A model generated the notes under the pieces. The model did no database searches. It saw nothing but the letters and a program-made list of their open reading frames with translations, and was not told the origin of the DNA. A stretch of DNA of 64,000 nt from Soonwooa sp023440705 (GTDB taxonomy: Bacteria; Bacteroidota; Bacteroidia; Flavobacteriales; Weeksellaceae): contig JAEXRP010000100.1 in NCBI GenBank assembly GCA_023440705.1, positions 62,001 to 126,000 on the forward strand. The letters are read 5' to 3'. Position numbers and translations under genes: made by a program. Positions 43,689 to 51,274 of this stretch are shown piece after piece. The stretch's first letter is position 1; every line of letters starts with the position of its first letter.

Positions 43689-45089
43689 TTAACCAAAAAA
43701 TAAATAAGCCAACGTAATCGCTGTAATAACGCCAACCAAATCCGCCAACAACATCGCACCAACGGTGTATCGCGTATTCTTTACAGCAACAGAACCAAAA
43801 TAAACGGCAATTACATAAAAGGTCGTGTCCGAACTTCCTTGTAAAATCGCTGACAGACGGCCAGCAAAACTATCTGCTCCAAAAGTTGTCATCGTGTCCA
43901 CCATCATACCGCGAGCACCAGAGCCAGAAAGCGGTTTTATCAAAGCTGTTGGCAAACCATCTACAAATCTTGTGTCCATGTGAGCCGATTGTGCAAGCCA
44001 TTTCATACCATCGATAATCACTTCAAAAACGCCGCTCGTTCTTAACAACGAAATCGCGATAAGCATTCCAACCAAATAAGGTATAATCTTAACACAAGTT
44101 GTAAAGCCTTCTTTTGCGCCATCGATAAATGCGTCGAAAATGTTAATCTTCTTATACATTGCACCAAGCACTATCGCAAAGAAAATCAATAAGATAAGCC
44201 CATTACTTAAGACTTTAGAAAAGACATCCAATTCGTCTTTGCTAAGTTGCACAAGATAGACAACCAACAATGCAATAATTGCAGAAATCCCACCAACATA
44301 AGCCAAAACGACAGGTTGGAAAAGATTGATTTTTTGTTTAATAGAAACAATAATCATCGCCGCCATCGTTGCAAAAAATGTCGCAATCATACATGGCAAA
44401 AATATATCTGTCGGTGTCTCTGAGCCCATCGACGATCGAATAGCAATGATGGAAACTGGAATCAATGTCAATCCGCTGGCATGTAAACACAAGAACATAA
44501 TTTGTGCATTACTCGCTCGATCTTTGTCAGGATTTAAAGATTGTAAACTTTCCATAGCTTTGAGTCCGAAAGGCGTTGCTGCATTATCTAAACCTAAAAG
44601 ATTGGCACTGAAATTCAGCATCATGTGTCCAAAAGATGGGTGATTTTTTGGAACTTCAGGAAATAGTTTTGAAAAAAAAGGTTGTATCAAACGACTCAAC
44701 AAATTGATACCGCCAGCACGTTCGGCAATACTCATAAAACCCATGAAAAGCGCCATAATCCCAATAAGTTTTAAACAGATATTAACGGCAGTTTCGCTGG
44801 TGCCAATAACGCCATCTGTCGATTGTATACGATAAACACTGACATTATTAAGCGAATCTTTTTTGTAATGAATATGCGACGCCTCAAAATCGGGTGATTT
44901 CTGAAGATTAGTTTGGATTTCTGAAGAAAATGCAGTTATCGGTTGCTTCGAAATTTTTATCGTGTCGCCACCTTTCCCAACAACCATGTCGTTAAAAATC
45001 TCTTTGTAGTTATCGGACGACGTATATTTAATCCCAGCAACGATTATCGCAATAATGATAAACGCAGACCAGATGCGGCTAAGTACCAT
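43689..45089 (-). CDS. SpmA/SpmB-type nucleoside recognition domain fusion protein
   Basis: Polytopic membrane protein of 466 residues combining two Gate/nucleoside-recognition halves that are separate in Bacillus (SpmA and SpmB). Halves are visible as AGGINLLSRLIQPFFSKLFP with LLGLDNAATPFGLKAM (SpmA-like, about 130-195) and LIKPLSGSGARGMMVDTM with GSSDTTFYVIAVYFGSVAVK (SpmB-like, about 380-445). An intervening TM bundle and a soluble loop after the first helix (about 30-110) separate them. In this non-spore-former its substrate is unknown. Confidence 0.9.
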   Translation of the reverse strand: MVLSRIWSAFIIIAIIVAGIKYTSSDNYKEIFNDMVVGKGGDTIKISKQPITAFSSEIQTNLQKSPDFEASHIHYKKDSLNNVSVYRIQSTDGVIGTSETAVNICLKLIGIMALFMGFMSIAERAGGINLLSRLIQPFFSKLFPEVPKNHPSFGHMMLNFSANLLGLDNAATPFGLKAMESLQSLNPDKDRASNAQIMFLCLHASGLTLIPVSIIAIRSSMGSETPTDIFLPCMIATFFATMAAMIIVSIKQKINLFQPVVLAYVGGISAIIALLVVYLVQLSKDELDVFSKVLSNGLILLIFFAIVLGAMYKKINIFDAFIDGAKEGFTTCVKIIPYLVGMLIAISLLRTSGVFEVIIDGMKWLAQSAHMDTRFVDGLPTALIKPLSGSGARGMMVDTMTTFGADSFAGRLSAILQGSSDTTFYVIAVYFGSVAVKNTRYTVGAMLLADLVGVITAITLAYLFFG

Positions 45090-45158
45090 TTAATTTTAAT
45101 TTTAGTAAAAATAAAAGATTTTATTAAATCTAAGATGCGAAAACTGAATAATTGCTTG

Positions 45159-45671
45159 TTATTCTCTTAAATAAACCAAACGCTCGTCCAGCTTTTGATT
45201 TAGGTTTTCGAGGATAACAGCTTCTTTGGTTTTCTTTTGGAGCTCATCGATAAAGAAAGTTGTTTCGAAAAACTGTCGATGTACACCAGACAACAAGCTC
45301 ATAAAATATTGTAAACCTATTTCGTTATTATGTTTGTCCATCATAGTTTCGAGAGGTTCGTTCGGGAAAAGATCTTCGTGCAAATCGGTTAATTTTCGAC
45401 ACCATTTCAAAGACTTTTCGGGAGAAGACACTTTACAGAAATACATCATAATGAGACAAACCCAAAACGAATGTCGAAATGCATTGCCTGCGCCATTAGT
45501 TGAACTTGTTTTAGGGTACAATTTTTTAGCAATATTAAAAGCTCTAAAACTTGCAAAAAAATATAAAATCGAAAACAATGGATGTCCAATGCCAATCCCC
45601 AAAACCACAATTATCTTTTTGAAAGACAACGACCTCAGCGCATTAAAAAATATTGTAATAAACTTCCTCAT
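45159..45671 (-). CDS. DUF6973-like protein
   Basis: A 170-residue protein using ATG 45671 (MRKFITIFFNALRSLSF); an in-frame start at 45686 is five codons longer. An N-terminal hydrophobic/basic stretch (about 15-42) precedes GAGNAFRHSFWVCLIMMYF and DKHNNEIGLQYF, a pattern of conserved His and Asn residues reminiscent of DUF6973/membrane-associated hydrolase-like families. Function unknown. It is downstream of accD by 33 bases and may be part of the fbaA-accD transcription unit. Confidence 0.6.
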   Translation of the reverse strand: MRKFITIFFNALRSLSFKKIIVVLGIGIGHPLFSILYFFASFRAFNIAKKLYPKTSSTNGAGNAFRHSFWVCLIMMYFCKVSSPEKSLKWCRKLTDLHEDLFPNEPLETMMDKHNNEIGLQYFMSLLSGVHRQFFETTFFIDELQKKTKEAVILENLNQKLDERLVYLRE

Positions 45672-45704
45672 ACAAAAAACTCCCACTTTCGTGAGAGTTA
45701 TATT

Positions 45705-46556
45705 TTAAGCGTGCATTAACAACTTTATCGTTTTTGCGAGCACTTCTTTAACCTCTGTTCGTTTAACAATAAAATCTACAAAACCTTTCTCTTGTAAGAA
45801 TTCTGCCGTTTGGAAACCTTCTGGCAAATCGCGTCCAATTGTTTCGCGGATAACACGAGGTCCAGCAAATCCAATCAAAGCGCCCGGTTCCGCAATAATA
45901 ATATCTGCTGTCATCGCAAAAGACGCAGTTACACCACCAAAAGTTGGATCGGTAAGATAAGCGATATACGGAAGACCAGCATTTGACAATTGCGCCAATT
46001 TAGCTTGTACTTTCGCCATTTGCATTAAAGAATAAGCTGCTTCTTGCATACGCGCACCACCCGACTGACAAATAATCATAAAAGGCAATTTGTGCTTCAT
46101 GGCGTAATCGATAGCTCTTTTGATTTTTTCGCCCATTACAGAACCCAAAGATCCTCCAATAAATGCGAAATCCATACAAGACACTACCATTTCTACACCA
46201 TTAACTTTTCCTGTTCCGTTACGCACAGAATCATTAAGTTTGGTTTTAGCTTTTACTTCTTTAAGACGATCAGTGTAAGCTTTTGTATCTTTAAATTTAA
46301 GAATATCAACACTTTCTACATTAGCATCAAGTTCCTCATATTTTTGGTCATCAAATAAAATATCAAAATATTCTCTACTTCCGATTCTTACATGGAAACC
46401 ATCTTCTGGCGAGACATAATTATTCGCTTTTAGCTCTTCAGCTTCGATAATTTTCCCTGTGGGAGTCTTGTGCCATAGACCTTTAGGAAGATCTTTTTTG
46501 TCCTCAGTAGAGGTTGTAATATTTTGCGCTTTTCGTTTAAACCAATCAAATGCCAT
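45705..46556 (-). CDS. accD: Acetyl-CoA carboxylase carboxyltransferase beta subunit, zinc-ribbon-less
   Basis: Transfers carboxyl from biotin to acetyl-CoA, making malonyl-CoA, with AccA. ATG 46556 (MAFDWFKRKAQNIT) gives 283 residues; an upstream in-frame ATG at 46598 lies in an inverted repeat. The carboxyltransferase core is intact: GSLGSVMGEKIKRAIDYA, MIICQSGGARMQEAAYSLMQ, YLTDPTFGGVTASFAM and GFAGPRVI. The N-terminal region, which in E. coli carries a four-Cys zinc ribbon, reads WHKTPTGKIIEAEELK ... YVSPEDGFHVRIG, with all four cysteines replaced. This variant looks familial in Flavobacteriia. Confidence 0.94.
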   Translation of the reverse strand: MAFDWFKRKAQNITTSTEDKKDLPKGLWHKTPTGKIIEAEELKANNYVSPEDGFHVRIGSREYFDILFDDQKYEELDANVESVDILKFKDTKAYTDRLKEVKAKTKLNDSVRNGTGKVNGVEMVVSCMDFAFIGGSLGSVMGEKIKRAIDYAMKHKLPFMIICQSGGARMQEAAYSLMQMAKVQAKLAQLSNAGLPYIAYLTDPTFGGVTASFAMTADIIIAEPGALIGFAGPRVIRETIGRDLPEGFQTAEFLQEKGFVDFIVKRTEVKEVLAKTIKLLMHA

Positions 46557-46570
46557 TTTATCTGTATTTA

Positions 46571-46650
46571 TGTAGAATGTATTATGTAAAATGTACAAAT
46601 CAAAAGCATTTTAGTTACTTTATACTTTGTACATTCTACATTTTACAAAT
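46571..46650. repeat. Word-like inverted repeat between fbaA and accD
   Basis: Left arm 46571-46599 (TGTAGAATGTATTATG...) pairs imperfectly with right arm 46623-46650 (...GTACATTCTACATTTTAC). Repeated words are GTAGAATGT, GTAAAATGT and TGTACAAA. It fills most of the spacer between the fbaA stop and the accD start. Confidence 0.65.
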
Positions 46651-46653
46651 TTA

Positions 46654-47721
46654 TTAAAGTGTGTTGACGTTGTTAAGATCTTCGAAAGCTTGTACCAAAC
46701 GCGCAGAGAAAGTATCTTCACCTTTTCTCAACCATACTCTTGGGTCGTAGAATTTCTTGTTAGGAGAATCTGCACCGTCTGGGTTACCAATCTGAGTTCT
46801 TAAATAGTCAATTTTTCCTGTCATATAATCTCTCACACCTTCAGTATAAGCAAACTGAAGATCTGTATCAATATTCATTTTTACAACACCGTAGCTAATC
46901 GCCTCGCGAATCTCTTCTAGCGTAGATCCCGATCCACCGTGGAATACGAAGTTAATTGGCTTAGCTGCAGTTCCGAATTTCTCTTGAACAAACTTCTGAG
47001 AGTTATCCAAAATTTTAGGTGTAAGAACAACGTTACCTGGCTTGTAAACACCGTGTACATTACCAAATGCCGCTGCAATTGTAAAGTTATCAGAGATAGC
47101 TTTTAGTTTTTCATAAGTCAAAGCAACATCTTCTGGTTGTGTGTATAACAAAGAGTTGTCAACGCTAGAATTGTCAACACCATCTTCTTCTCCACCAGTT
47201 ACTCCGATTTCAACTTCTAGTGTCATACCTAGTTTTGCCATTCTTTGGAAATATTCTGCAGAGATGCTTAAGTTCTCATCTAGAGGCTCTTCAGAAAGAT
47301 CCAACATGTGAGAAGAATACAAAGACTTACCAGTTTCTTTATAGAAAGCTTCGTTAGCATCCATCAATCCATCGATCCAAGGCAACAACTTTTTTGCACA
47401 GTGGTCCGTATGTAGGATAACTGTTGCGCCATAAGCTTCTGCCAATGTGTGGATATGCTTAGCACCAGCGATAGCACCAAGAATTGCAGATTTTTGTCCA
47501 TCGTTAGAAAGTCCTTTACCTGCGTTAAAAGCTGCTCCTCCGTTAGAAAACTGAATGATTACCGGCGCGTTTAGCTTAGCAGCGGTTTCCATAGTTGCGT
47601 TAACATTGCTAGATCCAATAACGTTAACTGCGGGAAGTGCAAATTGATTCTCTTTTGCGTAATCAAAAATTTCTGTTACTAAAGATCCTGTGGCTACACC
47701 AGCCGGAAACTTTCTACTCAT
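46654..47721 (-). CDS. fbaA: Class II fructose-bisphosphate aldolase
   Basis: Zinc-dependent aldolase of glycolysis and gluconeogenesis. The 355-residue protein has the long class IIA form: VILHTDHCAKKLLPW (zinc-binding His residues), LEVEIGVTGGEEDGVDN, AAFGNVHGVYKPG, FVFHGGSGSTLEEI and MNIDTDLQFAYTEG. Length and motifs match FbaA of E. coli rather than the shorter class IIB. First gene of a minus-strand unit with accD. Confidence 0.96.
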   Translation of the reverse strand: MSRKFPAGVATGSLVTEIFDYAKENQFALPAVNVIGSSNVNATMETAAKLNAPVIIQFSNGGAAFNAGKGLSNDGQKSAILGAIAGAKHIHTLAEAYGATVILHTDHCAKKLLPWIDGLMDANEAFYKETGKSLYSSHMLDLSEEPLDENLSISAEYFQRMAKLGMTLEVEIGVTGGEEDGVDNSSVDNSLLYTQPEDVALTYEKLKAISDNFTIAAAFGNVHGVYKPGNVVLTPKILDNSQKFVQEKFGTAAKPINFVFHGGSGSTLEEIREAISYGVVKMNIDTDLQFAYTEGVRDYMTGKIDYLRTQIGNPDGADSPNKKFYDPRVWLRKGEDTFSARLVQAFEDLNNVNTL

Positions 47722-47840
47722 AATTAATGTTTTTTAATAGATTTATTTTAGTTTGCTAATTTACGAATAATTCACAAATCCGAATCATGATTTTTTCTAG
47801 GGCAATCCCTTGTCATTTTCCTAGGCTTTTGCAGCACCTA

Positions 47841-47949
47841 GCAATGCAAGGTCGGGCTGTCCGCTGTATCTTCTCCCTCCGCTCGGTCGGCTCCGCTGCG
47901 CTCCGCCGCCTCACTCCGGTCAAAGGATGCCGCTTCCATCCCTATTGCG
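47841..47949 (-). repeat. GC-rich interspersed hairpin repeat, copy 3 (inverted)
   Basis: Third copy, in minus orientation. On the minus strand it reads GGGATGGAAGCGGCATCC, GTGAGGCGGCGGAGCGCAGC, GGAGCCGACCGAGCGGAGG and GATACAGCGGACAGCCCG. Its outer arms diverge from the other copies (ACCGGAG / CGGAGGGAG). It lies between nadK (stop 47955) and fbaA (start 47721). The left flank has a further inverted-looking GGGCAATCCC segment. Confidence 0.82.
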
Positions 47950-47954
47950 AAATA

Positions 47955-48824
47955 TTAGTTTCTTTTATCAATCCCCCAAAGCAGTTTTTGACGAATGGTT
48001 TCGTAGAAACTAAAATTATTCGGAATAATAAGATTTAGACAAAAATCCCCTTTTTCAAGATAGATTTCGTTACCAATGTCCATATAATACAATCGCGAAT
48101 CCAACGACAAAGTAAACTGCGTTGATCGGCTTTCGACATTTAATGTGATTCTTGCATCATCATTAACAATCAAAGGACGAACGTTAAGATTGTGTGGCGC
48201 AATCGGCGTGATAACAAAATTATCATTGGTCGGCGAAATAATCGGACCTCCACAACTCAGAGAATAAGCTGTAGAACCTGTCGGCGTCGAAATAATCAAA
48301 CCATCGCCCCAAAAGACATTCAAGAAATCATTATTAATATAAGAGTCAATCGTGATCATGGATGTTGTTTCTTGTCGCGACAAAGTCACATCATTCAACG
48401 CGTACGGAAAGTCAATAGAATTAGGTTTCGAAGTCGTTACTTTTATGGTACTTCGTTTGCTGATGGTGTAGTCGCCTTTTAAGATGACATCAATTTCTTT
48501 AAAGATTTCCTCTTTTTTAAAATTCGCCAAAAAGCCTAATCTTCCCATATTAATCCCAACAATCGGAATTTCCAATTCTTGGATAAAGGACATCGCACTC
48601 AGGATTGTCCCATCGCCTCCAAAACTGAAAACATAGTCCACGCCTTTAGCTTTTAGATCTTCTTTAGTTTTAAATGTGTCGTAACTACTAGAGAATTTCA
48701 TATTTTTTGCCATGTCTGCATGCAACACAATTGGGATGTGTCTTAACTCCAACTCCGAGATAAACTTGTTGAGATACAAGAAGCTATCAAAATCTTTCTT
48801 TTGAGAATATATTGCTGCAACCAT
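47955..48824 (-). CDS. nadK: NAD kinase
   Basis: Phosphorylates NAD to NADP. The 289-residue protein has GGDGT at 69-73 (SFGGDGTILSA), GINMGRLGFLANF, NDVTLSRQETTSM, DGLIISTPTGSTAYSLSCGGPI and APHNLNVRPLIV, the complete NadK set. It is 3 bases downstream of the CBS-domain gene, so the two are cotranscribed. GC-rich repeat copy 3 lies directly downstream. Confidence 0.96.
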   Translation of the reverse strand: MVAAIYSQKKDFDSFLYLNKFISELELRHIPIVLHADMAKNMKFSSSYDTFKTKEDLKAKGVDYVFSFGGDGTILSAMSFIQELEIPIVGINMGRLGFLANFKKEEIFKEIDVILKGDYTISKRSTIKVTTSKPNSIDFPYALNDVTLSRQETTSMITIDSYINNDFLNVFWGDGLIISTPTGSTAYSLSCGGPIISPTNDNFVITPIAPHNLNVRPLIVNDDARITLNVESRSTQFTLSLDSRLYYMDIGNEIYLEKGDFCLNLIIPNNFSFYETIRQKLLWGIDKRN

Positions 48825-48827
48825 AGC

Positions 48828-49481
48828 CTAAAACTCCAAGTATTTTTGGAAAAATCCAAAGCGATCTTTTAACAGATCTTCTTTTTGATCGTTATAAAAT
48901 TTATTAATCACGGTATATCCAAAACGCTCAAAAGTCTCATCAATAGAGCTAAGATTGTCTTGGCTAATTTTTAAAGTTAATTCGATGTGATCTTCTTTAA
49001 CAGCCGTTATAAAACAACCATAAAGTTTAGAATTGTTACTTTCGATAATCTTAGCCACTTCCACCATCGAATAATGTAGACTGTTGGTTTGCACTGTCAA
49101 TATAGCGCCTGCTTCCGAAAATATTGGATATTTCGAAAACTCGCTAAAGATATCATCACAACAGATATAGCCGAGAAATTTTTCGTCACTATTAATAACT
49201 GGGACAACATTGGTATTAAAAGTATGAAACAACTTAATAGAATCCCAAATGTTACTATCTTCCGAAATTGCAAATTTCTCGAAGTGCATCGCAAGACTAC
49301 CCAACTGCCCTTCTGGACTATCTTCCAAAAAAGACTGACTAAGCGCACCCATATAGATGCCCTTCTTTTTTATGAAAATATGTGAATATCCAAATTCCTT
49401 TGCCAACTCCGAAGCTTCTTCAATAGAATCGGAAATGCTGAACGCCGGAAAATCTTTGGACAAATAGTCTTTTATATACAT
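48828..49481 (-). CDS. CBS-domain protein upstream of nadK
   Basis: A 217-residue soluble protein with a CBS (Bateman) pair about 1-120 (KDYLSKDFPAFSISDSIEEA...VVPVINSDEKFLGYICCDDIFSEF), followed by an ACT-like or regulatory C-terminal region about 125-215. CBS pairs bind adenosyl ligands, so a sensing role on adenylate or NAD(P) pools is plausible because nadK follows 3 bases later. This linkage is inference. Confidence 0.85.
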   Translation of the reverse strand: MYIKDYLSKDFPAFSISDSIEEASELAKEFGYSHIFIKKKGIYMGALSQSFLEDSPEGQLGSLAMHFEKFAISEDSNIWDSIKLFHTFNTNVVPVINSDEKFLGYICCDDIFSEFSKYPIFSEAGAILTVQTNSLHYSMVEVAKIIESNNSKLYGCFITAVKEDHIELTLKISQDNLSSIDETFERFGYTVINKFYNDQKEDLLKDRFGFFQKYLEF

Positions 49482-49629
49482 ATTGCTAAGTTAAAAAAAG
49501 CATTCGAATTCTTAGAGTCTGTTTATAATTTTTGATGAAATTTTTATATTAAATCCTTTCGCAATTTTGGTAGGAAATATCAAACAAACCACAATTTAGT
49601 ATTCTTCGAATAACTTTTTATTAAAACAT

Positions 49630-49661
49630 TTGGTTTTTAAAAAATAAAAAGCTTACCTTTG
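49630..49661 (+). promoter_or_regulatory. Flavobacterial consensus promoter for candidate small RNA
   Basis: TTG at 49630-49632, 21 bases, then TACCTTTG at 49654-49661, matching TTG-N(17-23)-TAnnTTTG. No plus-strand gene follows; instead an intrinsic terminator lies about 40 bases downstream of the -7 element. Confidence 0.7.
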
Positions 49662-49666
49662 TCGCC

Positions 49667-49731
49667 TTTCATTTTTACTTTTTATTAGATTTATTTCGAA
49701 CTGCACTGGCAATTGCTAATGCAGTTTTTTG
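49667..49731 (+). ncRNA. Candidate small RNA, about 65 nt
   Basis: Predicted from a consensus promoter (49630-49661) and an intrinsic terminator (AACTGCA/TGCAGTT, 49699-49705 with 49720-49726, then a T run to 49730). The start is set about 6 bases after the -7 element. No ATG, RBS or ORF is present. Its 3' end abuts the stop codon of the convergent TrmH-like gene on the other strand, so it might also affect that gene's 3' end. Unverified. Confidence 0.5.
49699..49730 (+). terminator. Intrinsic terminator of candidate small RNA
   Basis: Seven-bp stem AACTGCA/TGCAGTT with a 14-base loop (containing CAATTG) and a six-T run. Only the plus strand has a T-run, so it is directional and does not serve the minus-strand TrmH-like gene. 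Confidence 0.8.
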
Positions 49732-49734
49732 TTT

Positions 49735-50268
49735 TTATAGACCTAGCGCTTTCGCAAATTCCCACATAACAATGCCTCCGCACACACTTACATTAAGCGA
49801 ATGCTTTGTCCCAAGTTGTGGAATTTCTAGTAAAACATCACAGTCCGAAACAATCTCATCACTGATACCATCTACTTCATTTCCGAGAACTAAGGCATAT
49901 TTTTTATCCTTATTTATTTCAAAATCCGTTAGAAGCACACTATCAGTTGTCTGTTCGATACCACAAACTACGAAATCGTCGTCTTGCAATTTCTTGATCG
50001 TCGACTTTACATCTTCCTCATATTCCCAAGTTACACTTTCGGTGGCACCTAGAGCTGCCTTGTGAATTTCGCGATGTGGCGGTTGTGGCGTAATCCCACA
50101 CAAGATAATTTTTTCAATTAAAAAAGCATCAGCTGTACGAAAAGCTGCGCCAACATTGTGCATACTTCTTACGTTATCCAACACAACAACTAAAGAAATT
50201 TTCTCCGTTTCCTTAAACGTTTCGACATCGATTCTTCCTAATTCTTCTAGTTTTAATTTTCTAGCCAC
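49735..50268 (-). CDS. TrmH/SpoU family RNA 2'-O-methyltransferase
   Basis: SPOUT-fold methyltransferase of 177 residues. Family motifs are clear: SLVVVLDNVRSMHNVGAAFRTADAF (motif 1), ALVLGNEVDGIS (motif 2) and LEIPQLGTKHSLNVSVCGGIVMWEF (motif 3). The short size with no N-terminal L30e-like domain matches TrmH or TrmL-like tRNA enzymes. Whether it targets position 18 or 34 is not settled from sequence. It is 3 bases downstream of the bestrophin gene. Confidence 0.9.
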   Translation of the reverse strand: MARKLKLEELGRIDVETFKETEKISLVVVLDNVRSMHNVGAAFRTADAFLIEKIILCGITPQPPHREIHKAALGATESVTWEYEEDVKSTIKKLQDDDFVVCGIEQTTDSVLLTDFEINKDKKYALVLGNEVDGISDEIVSDCDVLLEIPQLGTKHSLNVSVCGGIVMWEFAKALGL

Positions 50269-50271
50269 AAT

Positions 50272-51150
50272 CTATTTTTTAAATATTAAATCCACATTTT
50301 TACCAATATTCTGAGCCAAAGTCTCCATTGGGACATCGTTAACATCATTATTAAATGGATCTTCGATTTCTTCCGCGATAATCTCCAAACTCATCAAAAC
50401 ATAGTAAATAAACATGGTCAAAGGCACCATAAAATATCCAATATTAATAACATACGCCACAGGCAAAGCCAACACAAAAAGCAAAATAAACTTTTTGATA
50501 AACGATGAATAAGAATAAGGAATTGGTGTATTTTTAATTCGTTCGCAACCGCCAGTAAGTTCTAAAAAACCCGATAACTGATTTTCCAAAAACAAATAAT
50601 CAACATCTGTAATAATGCCTTCTCTGTTAAGTTGCTTTATTTTTTGCATTAAAATAGAAGCCAACTCAATCGGCGCATGATGTTTTAATCCTTCTTCCAG
50701 TTTCGAAAACTCTTCATCCAAAGCCAATCTGGTTGATTCTTTAGAAAGATGTTTCGCAAGAAACAAAGGAAAATATCGCAAATATTTTGCAATTTGATCT
50801 TTGTGATGTTGCTCTTCTTTTGGTAAAATTGCATTGATTTTAATCGCAAAATTTCGAGTGTCATTTACCAATTTGCCCCAAAGTTTTCGTCCTTCCCACC
50901 AACGGTCGTAGGCTGTATTTGTCCTAAAAACCAACAACAAAGAAAGCACAAAACCCAACATACTGTGTACCAAACCGACATTAGTAACCGTCGATTTGCT
51001 CGTCAAATCTAGATATTCGATTTCTAAATAAGCGATGCCGTAAGAATACAAACCTACCAACAACATTGTCGGAAACAATAACTTCAGCGTATCTGTTTTG
51101 TGTAAACTCAGAACGGTTTTTAGAAAGTCTTTGGTGTTATATATACGCAT
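50272..51150 (-). CDS. Bestrophin family ion channel
   Basis: Homologue of bestrophin channels (YneE-like), 292 residues from the ATG at 51150 (MRIYNTKDFLKTVL); an in-frame start 15 codons upstream is less likely. Visible motifs are FRTNTAYDRWWEGRKLWGKLVNDTRNF (bestrophin signature RF/RW), a membrane pair about 215-260 and a conserved C-terminal EEIEDPFNNDVNDVPME. It should form a pentameric anion- or cation-selective pore in the inner membrane. Divergent from mutS. A CAAAGATA at 51159-51166 may be part of its promoter. Confidence 0.92.
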   Translation of the reverse strand: MRIYNTKDFLKTVLSLHKTDTLKLLFPTMLLVGLYSYGIAYLEIEYLDLTSKSTVTNVGLVHSMLGFVLSLLLVFRTNTAYDRWWEGRKLWGKLVNDTRNFAIKINAILPKEEQHHKDQIAKYLRYFPLFLAKHLSKESTRLALDEEFSKLEEGLKHHAPIELASILMQKIKQLNREGIITDVDYLFLENQLSGFLELTGGCERIKNTPIPYSYSSFIKKFILLFVLALPVAYVINIGYFMVPLTMFIYYVLMSLEIIAEEIEDPFNNDVNDVPMETLAQNIGKNVDLIFKK

Positions 51151-51228
51151 CGTATCGACAAAGATAAAAATTCTATCTTTTTTTGTCTTCTTCAAAAAGA
51201 TAATTTCTGTTAATTCTGGTCGAAACTT

Positions 51229-51257
51229 TTGAAGCCTAAACGAATTTCGTATTTTTG
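51229..51257 (+). promoter_or_regulatory. Promoter of mutS
   Basis: TTG at 51229-51231, 18 bases, and TATTTTTG at 51250-51257 match the Bacteroidota consensus. It lies 17 bases upstream of the mutS start codon chosen here. Confidence 0.65.
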
Positions 51258-51274
51258 AAATCCAATTTTTGATT

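Noticed and set aside
45226..45708. 160-codon plus-strand frame opposite the DUF6973-like gene
   Set aside because: Lies wholly opposite a better minus-strand gene and runs into the accD end; low-complexity translation.
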